64,000 nt of DNA from Pseudomonadota bacterium (GCA_021777335.1 JAJYDT010000006.1:1-64000), one strand, 5' to 3'. Shown: positions 47,572 through 58,079, counted from the first letter of the stretch. The notes: generated by a model not told the origin, from the letters alone. A program made the numbers and translations.

Positions 47572-47738
47572 CTAGCTTTCCTCCCGGTCGTTGCGGGCGG
47601 CCCCGACCCCACGTTGACAGACCTGGGTGACGCCAGTATGTTTCGGGGCGCTTTTGGCGCCGCTTTTACCTAAGCGAGTATGATAAATCAATGCGGACCC
47701 CCGTGTCCGTGCAGTGGACGCGAATCTTTGACCAAGGC

Positions 47739-48950
47739 ATGGCGATGGATCAGTTTCCGAGGATAAAGCGGCTTCCGCCGTATGTCTTCAATATTGTCAA
47801 TGAACTCAAGGCTGAGGCGCGGCACCGCGGCGAGGACATCATCGACTTCGGCATGGGAAATCCGGACCAGCCGACGCCGTCGCATATTGTCGACAAGCTC
47901 TGCGAAGCCGCACGCCGCGTGGATACCCATCGTTACTCGGTCTCGCGTGGCATCCCCCGTCTAAGGCGGGCGATCTGCCGCTGGTATAAATCGCGCTATG
48001 ACGTTGATCTCGATAGTGACCGGGAGGCGATCGTTACGATCGGTTCGAAGGAAGGCCTTGCGCATCTCGCGCTTGCGACTGTGGGTCCCGGTGATGCGGT
48101 GCTCGTACCGACGCCGGCCTATCCGATCCATCCCTATGGATTCGTCATCGCGGGCGCGGATATTCGGCATGTGCCTTTGCTGCCTGGTGGCGATTTTTTC
48201 CACGAACTCGAAGGCGCGATCAGGAACTCCTGGCCCAGGCCGAAAATGCTCGTGCTGAACTTCCCGAGCAATCCAACCACACAGTGCGTCGACCTCGCGT
48301 TCTTCGAAAACGTGGTACGGATCGCGCGGGAACACAGTATCTGGGTTATCCACGACCTTGCCTACGCGGATATCGTGTTCGATGGATATGTTGCACCTTC
48401 AATACTTCAGGTTGACGGTGCAAAATCGATTGCCGCCGAGTTCTTCACACTCTCGAAGAGCTATAACATGCCGGGCTGGCGGGTCGGTTTCATGTGTGGC
48501 AACCCCGATCTTGTGTCGGCGCTCGCGCGTCTCAAGTCGTATTTCGACTATGGTACGTTCACCCCGATCCAAGTTGCCGCCATCCTTGCGCTTGAAGGAC
48601 CTCAGGAGTGCGTACAGGAGATCCGGGCCCGGTATGAACTGCGCCGGAACGTGCTGTGCGACGGGCTTCAGAACGCCGGCTGGTTGGTTGAGCGGCCGAA
48701 GGCAACGATGTTCGTCTGGGCCCGGATCCCCGAATGTTACAGGGCTATGGGCTCGCTTGAGTTTTCAAAGAAACTCCTGCGTGATGCGCAGGTGGCGGTG
48801 TCGCCCGGAATCGGTTTTGGAGAATATGGCGACGAGTATGTGCGTTTCGGCCTGATCGAGAACGAGCATCGGACGAGACAGGCAGTGCGGTCGATCCGGG
48901 AGATGCTTCGCCGCGACGCCTCCGTCACGTTGGCGCAGGCCAAACCATGA
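47739..48950 (+). CDS. alaC: Aminotransferase, AlaC type
   Basis: PLP-dependent transaminase that forms alanine from pyruvate and glutamate. ATG 47739 gives 403 residues beginning [20 protein letters not shown], the family N-terminus; the frame is open to 47691. Motifs are [49 protein letters not shown] and the PLP lysine in [16 protein letters not shown]. It precedes hom and thrC with a four-base overlap, an arrangement common in proteobacteria. Confidence 0.92.
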   Translation: MAMDQFPRIKRLPPYVFNIVNELKAEARHRGEDIIDFGMGNPDQPTPSHIVDKLCEAARRVDTHRYSVSRGIPRLRRAICRWYKSRYDVDLDSDREAIVTIGSKEGLAHLALATVGPGDAVLVPTPAYPIHPYGFVIAGADIRHVPLLPGGDFFHELEGAIRNSWPRPKMLVLNFPSNPTTQCVDLAFFENVVRIAREHSIWVIHDLAYADIVFDGYVAPSILQVDGAKSIAAEFFTLSKSYNMPGWRVGFMCGNPDLVSALARLKSYFDYGTFTPIQVAAILALEGPQECVQEIRARYELRRNVLCDGLQNAGWLVERPKATMFVWARIPECYRAMGSLEFSKKLLRDAQVAVSPGIGFGEYGDEYVRFGLIENEHRTRQAVRSIREMLRRDASVTLAQAKP

Positions 48951-50263
48951 GGCCAGCGCGCATCGGCCTGCTTGGTCTTGGAACCGTAGGGGCGGGCACG
49001 GTAAACGTGTTGCGCCGAAACGGTGGAGAGATCGAACGGCGTGCTGGACGTAGGATTGTGATTGCGCGCGCTGCAGCACGCGAACCGGGCAAAACACGCC
49101 CATGTTCGCTTGAGGGCATCGAACTCGTTACTGACGCTATGTCGGTTGTCCGCGATCCTGACATCGATGTGGTGGTCGAGCTCATCGGAGGGTGCACGGT
49201 TGCCAAGGATCTCGTGCTCGAGGCGATCGCTTGTGGCAAGCACGTGGTGACCGCAAACAAGGCGTTGATCGCGATCGACGGAAACGAGATCTTCCGGGCG
49301 GCGAGCAGAAAGGGAGTAATGGTCGCGTTTGAAGGTGCAGTAGCTGGCGGTATCCCGGTGATCAAAGCCATTCGTGAAGGGTTGGCTGGGAATCGTATCG
49401 AATGGCTTGCCGGGATCATCAATGGCACTGGCAATTTCATCCTGACAGAAATGCGTGACCACGGCCGCGAGTTCGCGGATGTGCTCGCACAGGCCCAGCG
49501 GCTTGGATATGCGGAGGCAGACCCGAGTTTTGACGTGGATGGTATCGATGCGGCTCACAAGCTCACCATACTAGGGTCAATCGCATTTGGTATACCGCTG
49601 CAGTTCAACCGGGTCTCTATCGAGGGAATACGCGACATCAACCGGGCCGATGTCACGTATGCAGAGGCGTTCGGCTACCGCATAAAGCATCTTGGTATCG
49701 CGCGACGCACACCCTCTGGCATCGAGCTCAGAGTGCATCCGGCCCTGATCCCGGAGCGCCGTCTGCTCGCGAATGTTGATGGTATCATGAATGCCATCGT
49801 CGTATCCGGCGATGCTGTTGGCCCTACGCTGTATTATGGCGCGGGTGCTGGAGCAGAACCTACTGCCTCGGCAGTGGTGGCAGACCTCGTGGACGTGGTC
49901 CGGACACTGACTGCTGATCCGCATAATCGCGTTCCACATCTCGCGTTTCAGCCGGATACGCTGTCGGATCTCCCGGTGTTGCCGATGGAAGAGGTCGAAA
50001 CCGCATACTATCTCAGGATGCAAGCTGACGACCGGCCGGGTGTGCTGGCGGACGTTACACGTATCCTCGGCGATCTTGGGATCAGCATTGAGGCAATCCT
50101 GCAGAAGGAGCCTCCCGTGGCACAGCATCAGGCGTCAATTATCATGATCACGCACCGGGTGATCGAGCGGAACATGAATCAGGCGATTGGAATGATCGAG
50201 CACCTGAGCTCTGTGCATGCCCCGGTCGTTCGCATCCGACTCGAACATCTCAATCGCCGTTGA
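48947..50263 (+). CDS. hom: Homoserine dehydrogenase
   Basis: Reduces aspartate semialdehyde to homoserine. At 438 residues it has an N-terminal Rossmann motif ([17 protein letters not shown]), NAD-site and catalytic segments [35 protein letters not shown] and [11 protein letters not shown] with [16 protein letters not shown]-terminal ACT domain ([21 protein letters not shown]) should bind a regulatory amino acid, normally threonine. It is a stand-alone enzyme, not fused to aspartokinase. It overlaps alaC (ATGA). Confidence 0.96.
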   Translation: MRPARIGLLGLGTVGAGTVNVLRRNGGEIERRAGRRIVIARAAAREPGKTRPCSLEGIELVTDAMSVVRDPDIDVVVELIGGCTVAKDLVLEAIACGKHVVTANKALIAIDGNEIFRAASRKGVMVAFEGAVAGGIPVIKAIREGLAGNRIEWLAGIINGTGNFILTEMRDHGREFADVLAQAQRLGYAEADPSFDVDGIDAAHKLTILGSIAFGIPLQFNRVSIEGIRDINRADVTYAEAFGYRIKHLGIARRTPSGIELRVHPALIPERRLLANVDGIMNAIVVSGDAVGPTLYYGAGAGAEPTASAVVADLVDVVRTLTADPHNRVPHLAFQPDTLSDLPVLPMEEVETAYYLRMQADDRPGVLADVTRILGDLGISIEAILQKEPPVAQHQASIIMITHRVIERNMNQAIGMIEHLSSVHAPVVRIRLEHLNRR

Positions 50264-50280
50264 CATCAACAGGAATCTTC

Positions 50281-51345
50281 ATGCGCTACGCTGGACTTAT
50301 CGCCCGATACCGCGATTGGCTGCCGATCACCGACGGTGCTCCGATCGTGACGCTTAACGAGGGTAATACGCCGCTGATCCGGTTGCATCGGCTAGTGCAT
50401 GAAGCAGGTCTCGACGCGAGTGTCTACGTAAAGTTTGAGGGCCTGAATCCTACGGGGTCGTTTAAGGACCGGGGCATGTGCCTTGCCGTGACCAAGGCGA
50501 TCGAATCGGGAAGCCGTGCCGTCATCTGTGCCTCGACCGGAAACACCTCGGCATCAGCCGCTGCGTACGCGGCACGTGCGGGGATCAGTGCATTCGTGCT
50601 GATCCCCGAGGGCAAGATTGCCCAGGGCAAACTCGCCCAAGCCATGATCCACGGAGCCCGGGTGATCCAGATCCAGGGGAATTTCGATGAGGGCATGCAG
50701 CTTGTGAAGGAGCTATCCGTAAGGCATCCACTGACGCTCGTCAACTCGGTAAATCCTTATCGTATCGAAGGACAGAAGACCGCTGCGTTTGAGATCGTCG
50801 ATGCCCTTGGTTTTGCACCGGACTTCCACTGTTTGCCAGTCGGCAACGCCGGAAACATTACCGCCCATTGGCTTGGATATACGCAGTATGCGGATCAGGG
50901 GAGGGGCGCGCGCAAGCCACGCATGATTGGCTATCAGGCAGCTGGGGCTGCGCCTTTTGTGTCGGGCGCGCCGGTTGCGCATCCCGAGACAATCGCGACC
51001 GCGATCCGGATCGGCAATCCGCAGTCGTGGTCGGGTGCGCAGGCCGCTAAGCAGGAATCCGGCGGGTGGTTCGACGCCTGCACGGACGAGGAGATTCTGG
51101 ACGCGCAACGGCGGCTCGCACGCCTTGAGGGGGTGTTCTGTGAACCTGCGTCTGCGGTTTCAGTGGCGGGTGCATTGCGTGATCTGAAGAACGGCAGAAT
51201 CCCGGCCAAGAGCCACATCGTATGCACGCTCACGGGCCACGGACTGAAAGATCCCGAGACCGCCATTCGCCAAAGTGGACATGTGACCACGGTGACTGCG
51301 GACTACGAGGCGGTGAGCGGCGCGATCATGGCGGGGATCGGTTGA
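50281..51345 (+). CDS. thrC: Threonine synthase
   Basis: PLP enzyme that converts O-phosphohomoserine to threonine. ATG 50281 has AGGA seven bases before it and gives 354 residues; a TTG at 50260 overlaps hom and is less likely. The length and [16 protein letters not shown] start are those of the short class. Motifs are [11 protein letters not shown], the PLP lysine in [32 protein letters not shown] and [19 protein letters not shown]. It ends the alaC-hom-thrC group. No thrB lies here. Confidence 0.96.
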   Translation: MRYAGLIARYRDWLPITDGAPIVTLNEGNTPLIRLHRLVHEAGLDASVYVKFEGLNPTGSFKDRGMCLAVTKAIESGSRAVICASTGNTSASAAAYAARAGISAFVLIPEGKIAQGKLAQAMIHGARVIQIQGNFDEGMQLVKELSVRHPLTLVNSVNPYRIEGQKTAAFEIVDALGFAPDFHCLPVGNAGNITAHWLGYTQYADQGRGARKPRMIGYQAAGAAPFVSGAPVAHPETIATAIRIGNPQSWSGAQAAKQESGGWFDACTDEEILDAQRRLARLEGVFCEPASAVSVAGALRDLKNGRIPAKSHIVCTLTGHGLKDPETAIRQSGHVTTVTADYEAVSGAIMAGIG

Positions 51346-51882
51346 ATGGCGCGATGCGCACAATATTTATCGAATAACGACGAATGTGATGAACAACGGG
51401 AAAACACTCACGCCGGTTATTTCGAAGCGTTCTTTCAGGCATGTAAGACGTTGGCTTGGCTTTGTCTCGGTATACGCCCCCGGTTTTTCATGCTAGCCCC
51501 TCCAATGGCCAATCCTCACGTTGGGTGCCGGCCCATGGCGCGATCGACATCGATTCTGGACGCCGGTTTTAAGGAAGTTGATCATGGTTCGTCGTCTAGA
51601 TGTTTACGCATGTCCTGTGCGGCCATAGTGTCTTTTGGGAGGATCTGAGTTCGAGGGTCAGGCCAGGCATCAGCTGATGCCGGTGGCAGAGTTCCGCAAG
51701 GATAGCTGTCCTTGCCAGGTCTTCTATCTTTGAATAACGGGATACGGTGATTGTAGGACGCGCGGGTGTTCTCCAGGTACGGGTGGGTGCGTGGTCGGTG
51801 TTACGTTGGCGTCGTCCCCTCGGGCACAGTCCGGTCCGCTGTATTCCCGGTCCTCAAGGTGCGTGTAGCATGAGGAACATCT
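51346..51882. other. 537-base gap with palindromic elements, no clear gene
   Basis: Open frames of up to 100 codons do not resemble known proteins. There is a perfect 16-base palindrome at 51666-51681 (GGCATCAGCTGATGCC). It is followed 14 bases later by a 7-bp hairpin pairing 51696-51702 with 51709-51715. I see no T-tract after either, and no tRNA-like fold. The length is unusual for this compact window. Confidence 0.55.
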
Positions 51883-52836
51883 GTGCGGGTGGTTAGACCT
51901 TCGTTCGTACTCTGGATGCCGGGCCTGTTCATGGTGGGCAGGGCACGTACCTCCTTGTTCGTCCGTCTGATGGCGCGGGGCACCTATGTGCCTAGGGCCT
52001 GCCAACCTCCTGAGCGTGCCTTATTCGGGCTATTCGCGATCCATGATGACCCGCTGCCATTTGCGGCAGCAACACACGCTGCCGACACAGGTGTTGCCGA
52101 TGAGCGTGTGTGGCTCCGGGTCGATCCCGTGCACCTCGCGCTCGGACCGCAGCAGGCATTCCTCACTGATCCTGCGGTTCTTGGGTTGTCCTGCGCCGAG
52201 GCCGATGCGCTCGGCGGGCTGCTTGCGCCTTTGTTCACAGATCACGGCTACGTCCTTGAGATACCGAAACCTGGGCGCTGGTATGTCTGTCTTGAGTCTG
52301 AGGATACGATCCGGACAACACCACTGAGTTCGGCCCTTGGGTGCGATGTTGCCTCGCTCCTTCCGAGTGGACCGCGCCGCACAGCGTGGCACCGTCTGGT
52401 CACCGAGGCGCAGATGCTGCTGCATGTATCAGAAGTAAATCAGGTACGCGAGGATCAAGGTCTGCCGGTGGTGAATAGCTTATGGCTTTGGGGCGAGGGG
52501 CGGCTTAAGCAGCCCTCTGTATCCTGGTCTTGCATACTCGCTGATGATCTTCTGATCGAGGGACTTGCGCGTGCAAGCAACTGCGTCCCGGGCCCAGTTC
52601 CAGACCATGCCGCTGAAGTGCTTGCGCACGATGTGCGCGGTCGCGTTCTGATCGCGCCAAGACCTATCGAGGATTCCGAAGCGCTTAACAGTCGCTGGCT
52701 TGCGCCGCTTTTTGCGGCACTACGCGCGAACCGTCTGTCCTCAGTTACGCTCGTCGATGATTTGGCGACGCTTGAGGTCGATACCCGTCAAGCGCGGCGT
52801 TGGTGGCGCTTCGCGGGTCGTTATGGCAGCCATTGA
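51883..52836 (+). CDS. RpfE-like conserved protein next to recJ
   Basis: A 317-residue soluble protein. GTG 51883 is the first start, and a GTG at 51889 is equally possible; there is no strong ribosome-binding site. The N-terminal VLWMPGLFMVGR, WLRVDPVHLALGPQQAFL, LEIPKPGRWYVCLE, LWLWGEGRL and the terminal TRQARRWWRF match the family called regulatory protein RpfE in Xanthomonas. Relatives are related to phosphoglycerate-mutase-like proteins but lack a defined activity. The gene is found immediately upstream of recJ in many Gammaproteobacteria; here it overlaps recJ by 14 bases. Confidence 0.75.
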   Translation: MRVVRPSFVLWMPGLFMVGRARTSLFVRLMARGTYVPRACQPPERALFGLFAIHDDPLPFAAATHAADTGVADERVWLRVDPVHLALGPQQAFLTDPAVLGLSCAEADALGGLLAPLFTDHGYVLEIPKPGRWYVCLESEDTIRTTPLSSALGCDVASLLPSGPRRTAWHRLVTEAQMLLHVSEVNQVREDQGLPVVNSLWLWGEGRLKQPSVSWSCILADDLLIEGLARASNCVPGPVPDHAAEVLAHDVRGRVLIAPRPIEDSEALNSRWLAPLFAALRANRLSSVTLVDDLATLEVDTRQARRWWRFAGRYGSH

Positions 52837-54586
52837 GGACGTATCCTCCGTGCGTAGACGGATCGAGCGACGGCCATTGCCAAAGGGGTTAGCACCCAGC
52901 GCGCCACTTATCGACCGGCTATTTGGCGCGCGCGGCGCCGACAGTCATGACACCAGTCTCGGTCTGGAGAGTTTGTGCCCGCCGTCAGCTCTGAAGGATA
53001 TGGACTGCGCAACCGGGCTCCTGGAGGATGCGCTTGCACGCACGCGCAAAATCATAGTGATCGCCGATTTCGATGTAGATGGGGCTACGAGTTGTGCCCT
53101 TGCTGTGCGGGTATTGCGTGCCTGCGGGGCTGATGTCGGCTACATTGTGCCCAATCGCTTCGAGTACGGGTACGGTCTCACGCCAGAGATCGTCGATCTC
53201 GCGGTGGCCCATCATCCTGACATACTTATGACCGTGGACCACGGGACGACCAGTGTCGAGGGGGTGGCGCATGCGCGCGCCCTGGGGCTCAAGGTTCTCG
53301 TCACGGACCACCACCTCTGTGGCGGGGTCCTGCCGGACGCCAATGCCCTGGTAAACCCGAACCAGCCTGGGGACACATCAGGCGCGACGACGCTTGCCGG
53401 GGTGGGCGTCGCGCTTTATGTCATGATTGCATTGCGTGCGCGGCTGCGGGACGCGGGCTGGTTTGCCCTCAAGGGGATCCCGGAGCCCAATCTTGCCAAG
53501 GTGATGGATCTTGTTGCGCTTGGAACCGTCGCTGACGTCGTGCCGCTTGACGGAAATAACCGGCTTCTTGTGCGCGAGGGTCTTAAGCGGATCAACCGGG
53601 GACAGGCATGCGCGGGGATTGCAGCGCTGCTTCAGGCAGCACGCCGCAACCCAGGTCTGCTCAGTGCCGCAGATCTAGGATTCGCTGTGGCGCCTCGCCT
53701 GAACGCGGCAGGCCGTCTCTCGGACATGTCGACGGGTATCGACTGCCTGCTCGCCGATCACTCAGAGGAGGCGGAACGGACGGCGGCCCAGCTCGATGCC
53801 CTGAATCTGGAGCGTCGCGCGATCGAGGAGCGCATGACTGTCGAAGCGCTCGCGCTTCTTGACAGGTTTGAGGACCGCGGCGGGGAAGCGTTGCCCTGGG
53901 GGCTTTGCATCTTCGATGAGACCTGGCACCAAGGGGTTATTGGCATACTCGCGGGTCGCCTCAAGGAACGATTTCATCGGCCCGTTATCGCCTTCGCTGA
54001 TGTCGGGCAGGGTGTTTTGAAGGGTTCGGGGCGGTCCATTCCGGGGCTTCATCTGCGCGATGTTCTCCAAGAAATGTCGGCGGCGCAGCCGGCGTTACTC
54101 GATCGCTTTGGCGGCCATGCCATGGCAGTGGGCTTGACGCTCGCGCGGGGTCATCTTGATGAGTTTGGGACACTTTTTGATGCCCAGGTTCGGAAGTGGC
54201 TCACGGTTACCGATCTAGAGCGCGTGTTGTGGACCGATGGCAGCCTCGCGACGGCACAGTTCACACTCGAAACCGCGGAGCTCCTGCACGCCGCTGGACC
54301 TTGGGGTCAGTCGTTTCCGGAGCCGGTGTTCGATAACTGCTTTCAGATCATGGAGCAGCGGGTGGTCGGTTCCCGCCACCTGCGTCTTAAGCTCAGACCG
54401 GCTGAAGGCGGGGCTGCGCTTGACGCTATTGCCTTTAACCAGGACCCCTGTCACGAGCGCGAAGTCCGCGCAGTGTTCCGCGTGGACCTTAACGAATATC
54501 AAGGTGCGCGCCGGTTGCAGCTTGTGGTCGAACACCTGGAGCCCGCTTCGCCCGCTTCAGTGGAATGCCGTATCATGCCGGCATGA
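52823..54586 (+). CDS. recJ: Single-stranded-DNA-specific exonuclease RecJ
   Basis: 5'-3' exonuclease used in mismatch repair and recombination. ATG 52823 gives 587 residues; the longer frame lies inside the upstream gene. DHH-domain motifs are IADFDVDGATS, NRFEYGYGLTPEIVD, TVDHGTTS and TDHHLCG. Later come GTVADVVPLDGNNR and APRLNAAGRLSDM. The DHHA1 domain has SGRSIPGLHLRDVL and RFGGHAMAVGLTL, and an OB-fold follows. cysM overlaps the stop by four bases. Confidence 0.95.
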   Translation: MAAIEDVSSVRRRIERRPLPKGLAPSAPLIDRLFGARGADSHDTSLGLESLCPPSALKDMDCATGLLEDALARTRKIIVIADFDVDGATSCALAVRVLRACGADVGYIVPNRFEYGYGLTPEIVDLAVAHHPDILMTVDHGTTSVEGVAHARALGLKVLVTDHHLCGGVLPDANALVNPNQPGDTSGATTLAGVGVALYVMIALRARLRDAGWFALKGIPEPNLAKVMDLVALGTVADVVPLDGNNRLLVREGLKRINRGQACAGIAALLQAARRNPGLLSAADLGFAVAPRLNAAGRLSDMSTGIDCLLADHSEEAERTAAQLDALNLERRAIEERMTVEALALLDRFEDRGGEALPWGLCIFDETWHQGVIGILAGRLKERFHRPVIAFADVGQGVLKGSGRSIPGLHLRDVLQEMSAAQPALLDRFGGHAMAVGLTLARGHLDEFGTLFDAQVRKWLTVTDLERVLWTDGSLATAQFTLETAELLHAAGPWGQSFPEPVFDNCFQIMEQRVVGSRHLRLKLRPAEGGAALDAIAFNQDPCHEREVRAVFRVDLNEYQGARRLQLVVEHLEPASPASVECRIMPA

Positions 54587-55467
54587 AGACATTGGAAGAT
54601 CTCGTCGGGAACACCCCGTTGGTACGCCTGCAGCGGCTTCCCGGCAGGACGTCCAACCGGGTGCTCGTCAAACTTGAGGGAAACAATCCTGCGGGCTCGG
54701 TCAAAGACCGCCCGGCGCTGAACATGATCCGCAAGGCCGAAGAGCGTGCGGTGATCGCACCAGGTGACACCCTGATTGAGGCGACCAGCGGAAATACCGG
54801 CATCGCGCTCGCGATGGTGGCGGCGGTCAAGGGGTATCGTCTGACGCTCGTCATGCCAGAGCACATGAGTGTCGAGCGGCAAGTAGTGATGCGCGCGTTC
54901 GGCGCCGAGATTGTGCTAACTCCACGTGCCGGTAGCATGGAACGGGCCATCGACACCGCTCGTGCCCTGGAGGCGGAGGGTCGCGGGCATATCCTCGATC
55001 AGTTTTCCAATCCGGACAATCCGGGCGCGCATTATGAGAGCACTGGACCTGAGATCTGGCGTGACACCGCTGGTACGGTGACGCACTTTGTCAGTTCGAT
55101 GGGGACCACTGGCACCATTATGGGTACTGGTCGTTACCTGAAGGAGTGCAATGCCGCAGTCCAGATCGTAGGAGTGCAGCCAACTGAGGGATCCTCGATC
55201 CCGGGGATACGGCGCTGGCCCAAGGAGTATCTGCCGAAGATCTACGAGCCGGCACGGGTGGATCGGATCGTCGATGTTTCCCAGGCAGAGGCCGAGGACA
55301 TGACCCGGAGGCTCGCGGCCGAGGAGGGCATCTTCTGTGGTGTATCGTCCGGCGGCGCGGTGAGCGCCGCACTGCGCATTGCGCGGGAGATTGAGGATGC
55401 GACCCTGGTTGTAATCATCTGTGATCGGGGCGACCGCTATCTCTCGAGCGGAGTCTTTCCGGATTAG
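54583..55467 (+). CDS. cysM: Cysteine synthase B
   Basis: PLP enzyme that makes cysteine from O-acetylserine and sulfide or thiosulfate. ATG 54583 overlaps the recJ stop. The 294 residues show MKTLEDLVGNTPLVRLQRL, the PLP lysine in NPAGSVKDRPALNMI (Arg-Pro-Ala typical of CysM), EATSGNTGIALAMVAAVKGY, SMGTTGTIMGTGRYLKE and CGVSSGGAVSAAL. The B-type assignment rests on the shorter length and the charged substrate loop. The exonuclease gene follows after three bases. Confidence 0.94.
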   Translation: MKTLEDLVGNTPLVRLQRLPGRTSNRVLVKLEGNNPAGSVKDRPALNMIRKAEERAVIAPGDTLIEATSGNTGIALAMVAAVKGYRLTLVMPEHMSVERQVVMRAFGAEIVLTPRAGSMERAIDTARALEAEGRGHILDQFSNPDNPGAHYESTGPEIWRDTAGTVTHFVSSMGTTGTIMGTGRYLKECNAAVQIVGVQPTEGSSIPGIRRWPKEYLPKIYEPARVDRIVDVSQAEAEDMTRRLAAEEGIFCGVSSGGAVSAALRIAREIEDATLVVIICDRGDRYLSSGVFPD

Positions 55468-55470
55468 CCC

Positions 55471-56268
55471 ATGTTCGGCACTGTGCTCACCTTTGATATT
55501 GAGACCGTCCCCGACGTGGCCGCCGGACGGCGGCTGTACGGGCTGAACGGCCTCGGCGACGAAGATGTCGCGAAGGCCATGTTTCATAAGCGCCGTGAAG
55601 AGAACGGTAGCGAGTTTCTGAGGCACCCGCTGCAGCGGGTCGTCGCCATATCGGTACTTCTGAGACACCGCGACGAGATCAAGATCTGGTCGCTCGGCGA
55701 GATCGATTCGGATGAAGCGGTGATCATCCGCCGGTTCTTTGACGGGATCGAACGGTTTTCGCCGACACTGGTTTCATGGAACGGTAGTGGATTCGATCTG
55801 CCAGTACTCCACTACCGGTCGCTATTGCATGGCGTCCCCGCGCCCCGATACTGGGATACCGGGGACGGAAGCAAGGAATTCCGCTGGAACAACTATGTGA
55901 ACCGCTACCACAGTCGGCACACCGATCTCATGGACGTGCTGTCCGGATACCAGGCTCGTGCGTGCGCGCCTTTGCACGATATCTCGGTGCTGCTTGGTCT
56001 TCCTGGCAAGCTCGACATGGATGGCGGGGACGTCTGGGGGCGGTACTGTGCTGGCCGCTTGGCGGAAATCCGCGATTATTGCGAGACCGATGTCGTGAAC
56101 ACGTATCTCGTTTATACCCGTTATGAACTGATCCGCGGGAATCTCACCGAGAAAGAGTGGGCAGAGGAGCAGGCACTAGTGAGACGCACAATTGGACAGG
56201 ATGCAAAAGCGCACCCGCACTGGCAGCGCTTTCTTGATGCTTGGCCGGAAAAGGGCTCTGGGGTATGA
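55471..56268 (+). CDS. 3'-5' exonuclease of the PolB-exo2 type
   Basis: A 265-residue DEDD-superfamily nuclease. The Exo I motif FDIETVPD, Exo II-like SWNGSGFDLPVLHYR, a WNNYVNRYHSRHTDLMDVLSGY segment and Exo III YCETDVVNTYLVYTRYE place it in the family of predicted exonucleases related to the proofreading domain of DNA polymerase B. It has no polymerase domain. The biological role in bacteria is not established. It is coupled to cysM upstream and rlmD downstream (ATGA overlap). Confidence 0.88.
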   Translation: MFGTVLTFDIETVPDVAAGRRLYGLNGLGDEDVAKAMFHKRREENGSEFLRHPLQRVVAISVLLRHRDEIKIWSLGEIDSDEAVIIRRFFDGIERFSPTLVSWNGSGFDLPVLHYRSLLHGVPAPRYWDTGDGSKEFRWNNYVNRYHSRHTDLMDVLSGYQARACAPLHDISVLLGLPGKLDMDGGDVWGRYCAGRLAEIRDYCETDVVNTYLVYTRYELIRGNLTEKEWAEEQALVRRTIGQDAKAHPHWQRFLDAWPEKGSGV

Positions 56269-57593
56269 CGGCTGCGCTGAAATCCGGCGACCTCGACGTT
56301 GCACGCATGGAATCGCTGACACATGAAGGACTTGCTGTAGCCCATGTCGACGGCAAGGCCGTGTTCATCCATGGGTCACTCCCCGGGGAAACCGTGCGTT
56401 TCCGCTATCACAAGAAGCGCCGAAGATATGATGTCGGCGTCGTGACAGAAATCTTGGATCCGTCCGCTGATCGGGTGACGCCGCCTTGCCTGCATTTTGG
56501 GGAGTGTGGTGGTTGTAGTCTGCAGCACCTTGAGCCTACCGCTCAAGTGGCCGCCAAGCAGGCAATATTGGTCGAGACGCTGCAACGGATCGGCCATGTC
56601 GTGCCTGAGATGATGGCGGCCCCGGTTACAGGTCCTGCCTGGCATTACCGCCGACGCGCGCGTCTTGGTGCACGGCTTGTGCCAAAAAAGGGTGGGGTGA
56701 TTGTTGGGTTCCGGGAGCGGCAGAGCTCATACATCGCCCCGCTTCAGAGCTGCATCATCCTGGACGCGCGCGTCGGCAGCCTGATCCCGGCAATCCGTGA
56801 TCTGATCGCTGGACTGTCGTGCCCGGACCGGGTACCGCAGATCGAGGTAGCGGCGGGGGATAGCGTGATGGCGCTCGTGTTTCGGCACATCTCCCCACTT
56901 ACCGACGATGACCTAAGCGCGTTTCGCCGTTTTGGCACAACGTACGGGATCAGTGTCTATCTTCAGCCTGCTGGACCGGCTTCAGTGTACCCCATCCATT
57001 CGCACGACACGCCAGCGCTTGAGTACGCTGTCGATACTGATCTGATGCTTCAATTCAGCCCTACGGATTTCGTGCAGATCAATGCCTCTGTTAATGCCCA
57101 GATGATCAGCCGTGCCATTGATCTTCTCGCGGTCAACGGTGAGGATCGTATCCTCGACTTCTTCTGTGGTCTTGGCAATTTCTCCCTGCCGCTTGCGCGG
57201 CGTGCGCGACACGTCGCGGGCGTCGAGGGCAGTGATGTGTTGGTATTGCAAGCGCAAGAAAATGCGCGGCGCAACGGAATCAGAAACGCGGAGTTTTTCC
57301 GCGAAGATCTTTATGTGGCTGCCTCCGCGCGCACCACCCCCTGCTGGTGGAATGATGGTTTCAACAAGGCATTGCTCGACCCTCCAAGGAGTGGTGCAAT
57401 GGAGCTGATAAAGACCTTTGATCCCGAGGTGATCCGCAGCATCCTCTACGTTTCATGCTACCCGGCGACGCTGGCGCGTGACGCGGAATATTTGGTACAC
57501 GTCCAAGGCTATCGTCCGGAAATCGGCGGTGTGTTGGATATGTTTCCACACACGAGCCACGTCGAATCATACGTGCTATTCCAGCGGCCCTGA
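56265..57593 (+). CDS. rlmD: 23S rRNA (uracil-1939-C5)-methyltransferase RlmD
   Basis: Methylates U1939 of 23S rRNA. ATG 56265 overlaps the exonuclease stop and gives 442 residues. An N-terminal TRAM domain (LTHEGLAVAHVDGKAVFIHG) is followed by the 4Fe-4S cluster cysteines in CLHFGECGGCSLQHL and a later Cys in LQSCIIL. SAM motifs are ILDFFCGLGNFSLPLA and LLDPPRSGAME, and the catalytic Cys is in YVSCYPATLARD. The L,D-transpeptidase gene begins immediately after its stop. Confidence 0.95.
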   Translation: MTAALKSGDLDVARMESLTHEGLAVAHVDGKAVFIHGSLPGETVRFRYHKKRRRYDVGVVTEILDPSADRVTPPCLHFGECGGCSLQHLEPTAQVAAKQAILVETLQRIGHVVPEMMAAPVTGPAWHYRRRARLGARLVPKKGGVIVGFRERQSSYIAPLQSCIILDARVGSLIPAIRDLIAGLSCPDRVPQIEVAAGDSVMALVFRHISPLTDDDLSAFRRFGTTYGISVYLQPAGPASVYPIHSHDTPALEYAVDTDLMLQFSPTDFVQINASVNAQMISRAIDLLAVNGEDRILDFFCGLGNFSLPLARRARHVAGVEGSDVLVLQAQENARRNGIRNAEFFREDLYVAASARTTPCWWNDGFNKALLDPPRSGAMELIKTFDPEVIRSILYVSCYPATLARDAEYLVHVQGYRPEIGGVLDMFPHTSHVESYVLFQRP

Positions 57594-58079
57594 ATGCGTA
57601 TCCAGGTCAATGTCACGCGCCAGATGTTGATGCTCACCGATTCCACCGGAAGGATCCGCATGCAGACGCAGATTTCCACTGCCCGAAAGGGTGTGGGCGA
57701 GGCATACGGCAGCGAGCGTACCCCGCGGGGCCGCCACATCATTCGCGCGAAGATCGGGGTTGGTGTTCCCCTGAACGGGGTATTCATCGGCCGTCGCTTT
57801 TCCGGGGAGATCTATTCTCCCGCGTTGCGCGCGCTGCATCCGCAGCGGGACTGGATACTTACGCGAATCCTGTGGCTGAGCGGCTGCGAGATCGGACGAA
57901 ACCGTCTCGGGACGGTCGACACGATGCGGCGCTATATATATATTCATGGCTGCCCGGACGATGACGCGATGGGGGTACCCGGCTCACGCGGTTGTGTCAA
58001 GATGCGCAATGACGAAATCGTGCGCCTGTTCGATTTGGTCGATGCCGGGAGCCCGGTAGATATCCTCGCGGAGGACTGA
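57594..58079 (+). CDS. L,D-transpeptidase (YkuD domain) without visible signal peptide
   Basis: A 161-residue protein made up almost entirely of a YkuD domain. The catalytic motif is IHGCPDDDAMGVPGSRGCVKM, with H118 and nucleophile C134. L,D-transpeptidases normally cross-link peptidoglycan or attach proteins to it in the periplasm. The N-terminus MRIQVNVTRQMLMLTDSTG has no hydrophobic core or lipobox, and the frame cannot extend upstream because rlmD stops directly before the ATG. Either export follows another route or the enzyme acts in the cytoplasm. nagZ, a cytoplasmic muropeptide-recycling enzyme, overlaps by one base. Confidence 0.9.
   Translation: MRIQVNVTRQMLMLTDSTGRIRMQTQISTARKGVGEAYGSERTPRGRHIIRAKIGVGVPLNGVFIGRRFSGEIYSPALRALHPQRDWILTRILWLSGCEIGRNRLGTVDTMRRYIYIHGCPDDDAMGVPGSRGCVKMRNDEIVRLFDLVDAGSPVDILAED

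Noticed and set aside
48737-49558. 273-codon minus-strand frame over alaC and hom
   Set aside because: Shadow of conserved coding sequence; no motif.
54916-55668. 250-codon minus-strand frame over cysM and the exonuclease gene
   Set aside because: Shadow frame; the plus-strand genes have complete catalytic motifs and coupled starts.
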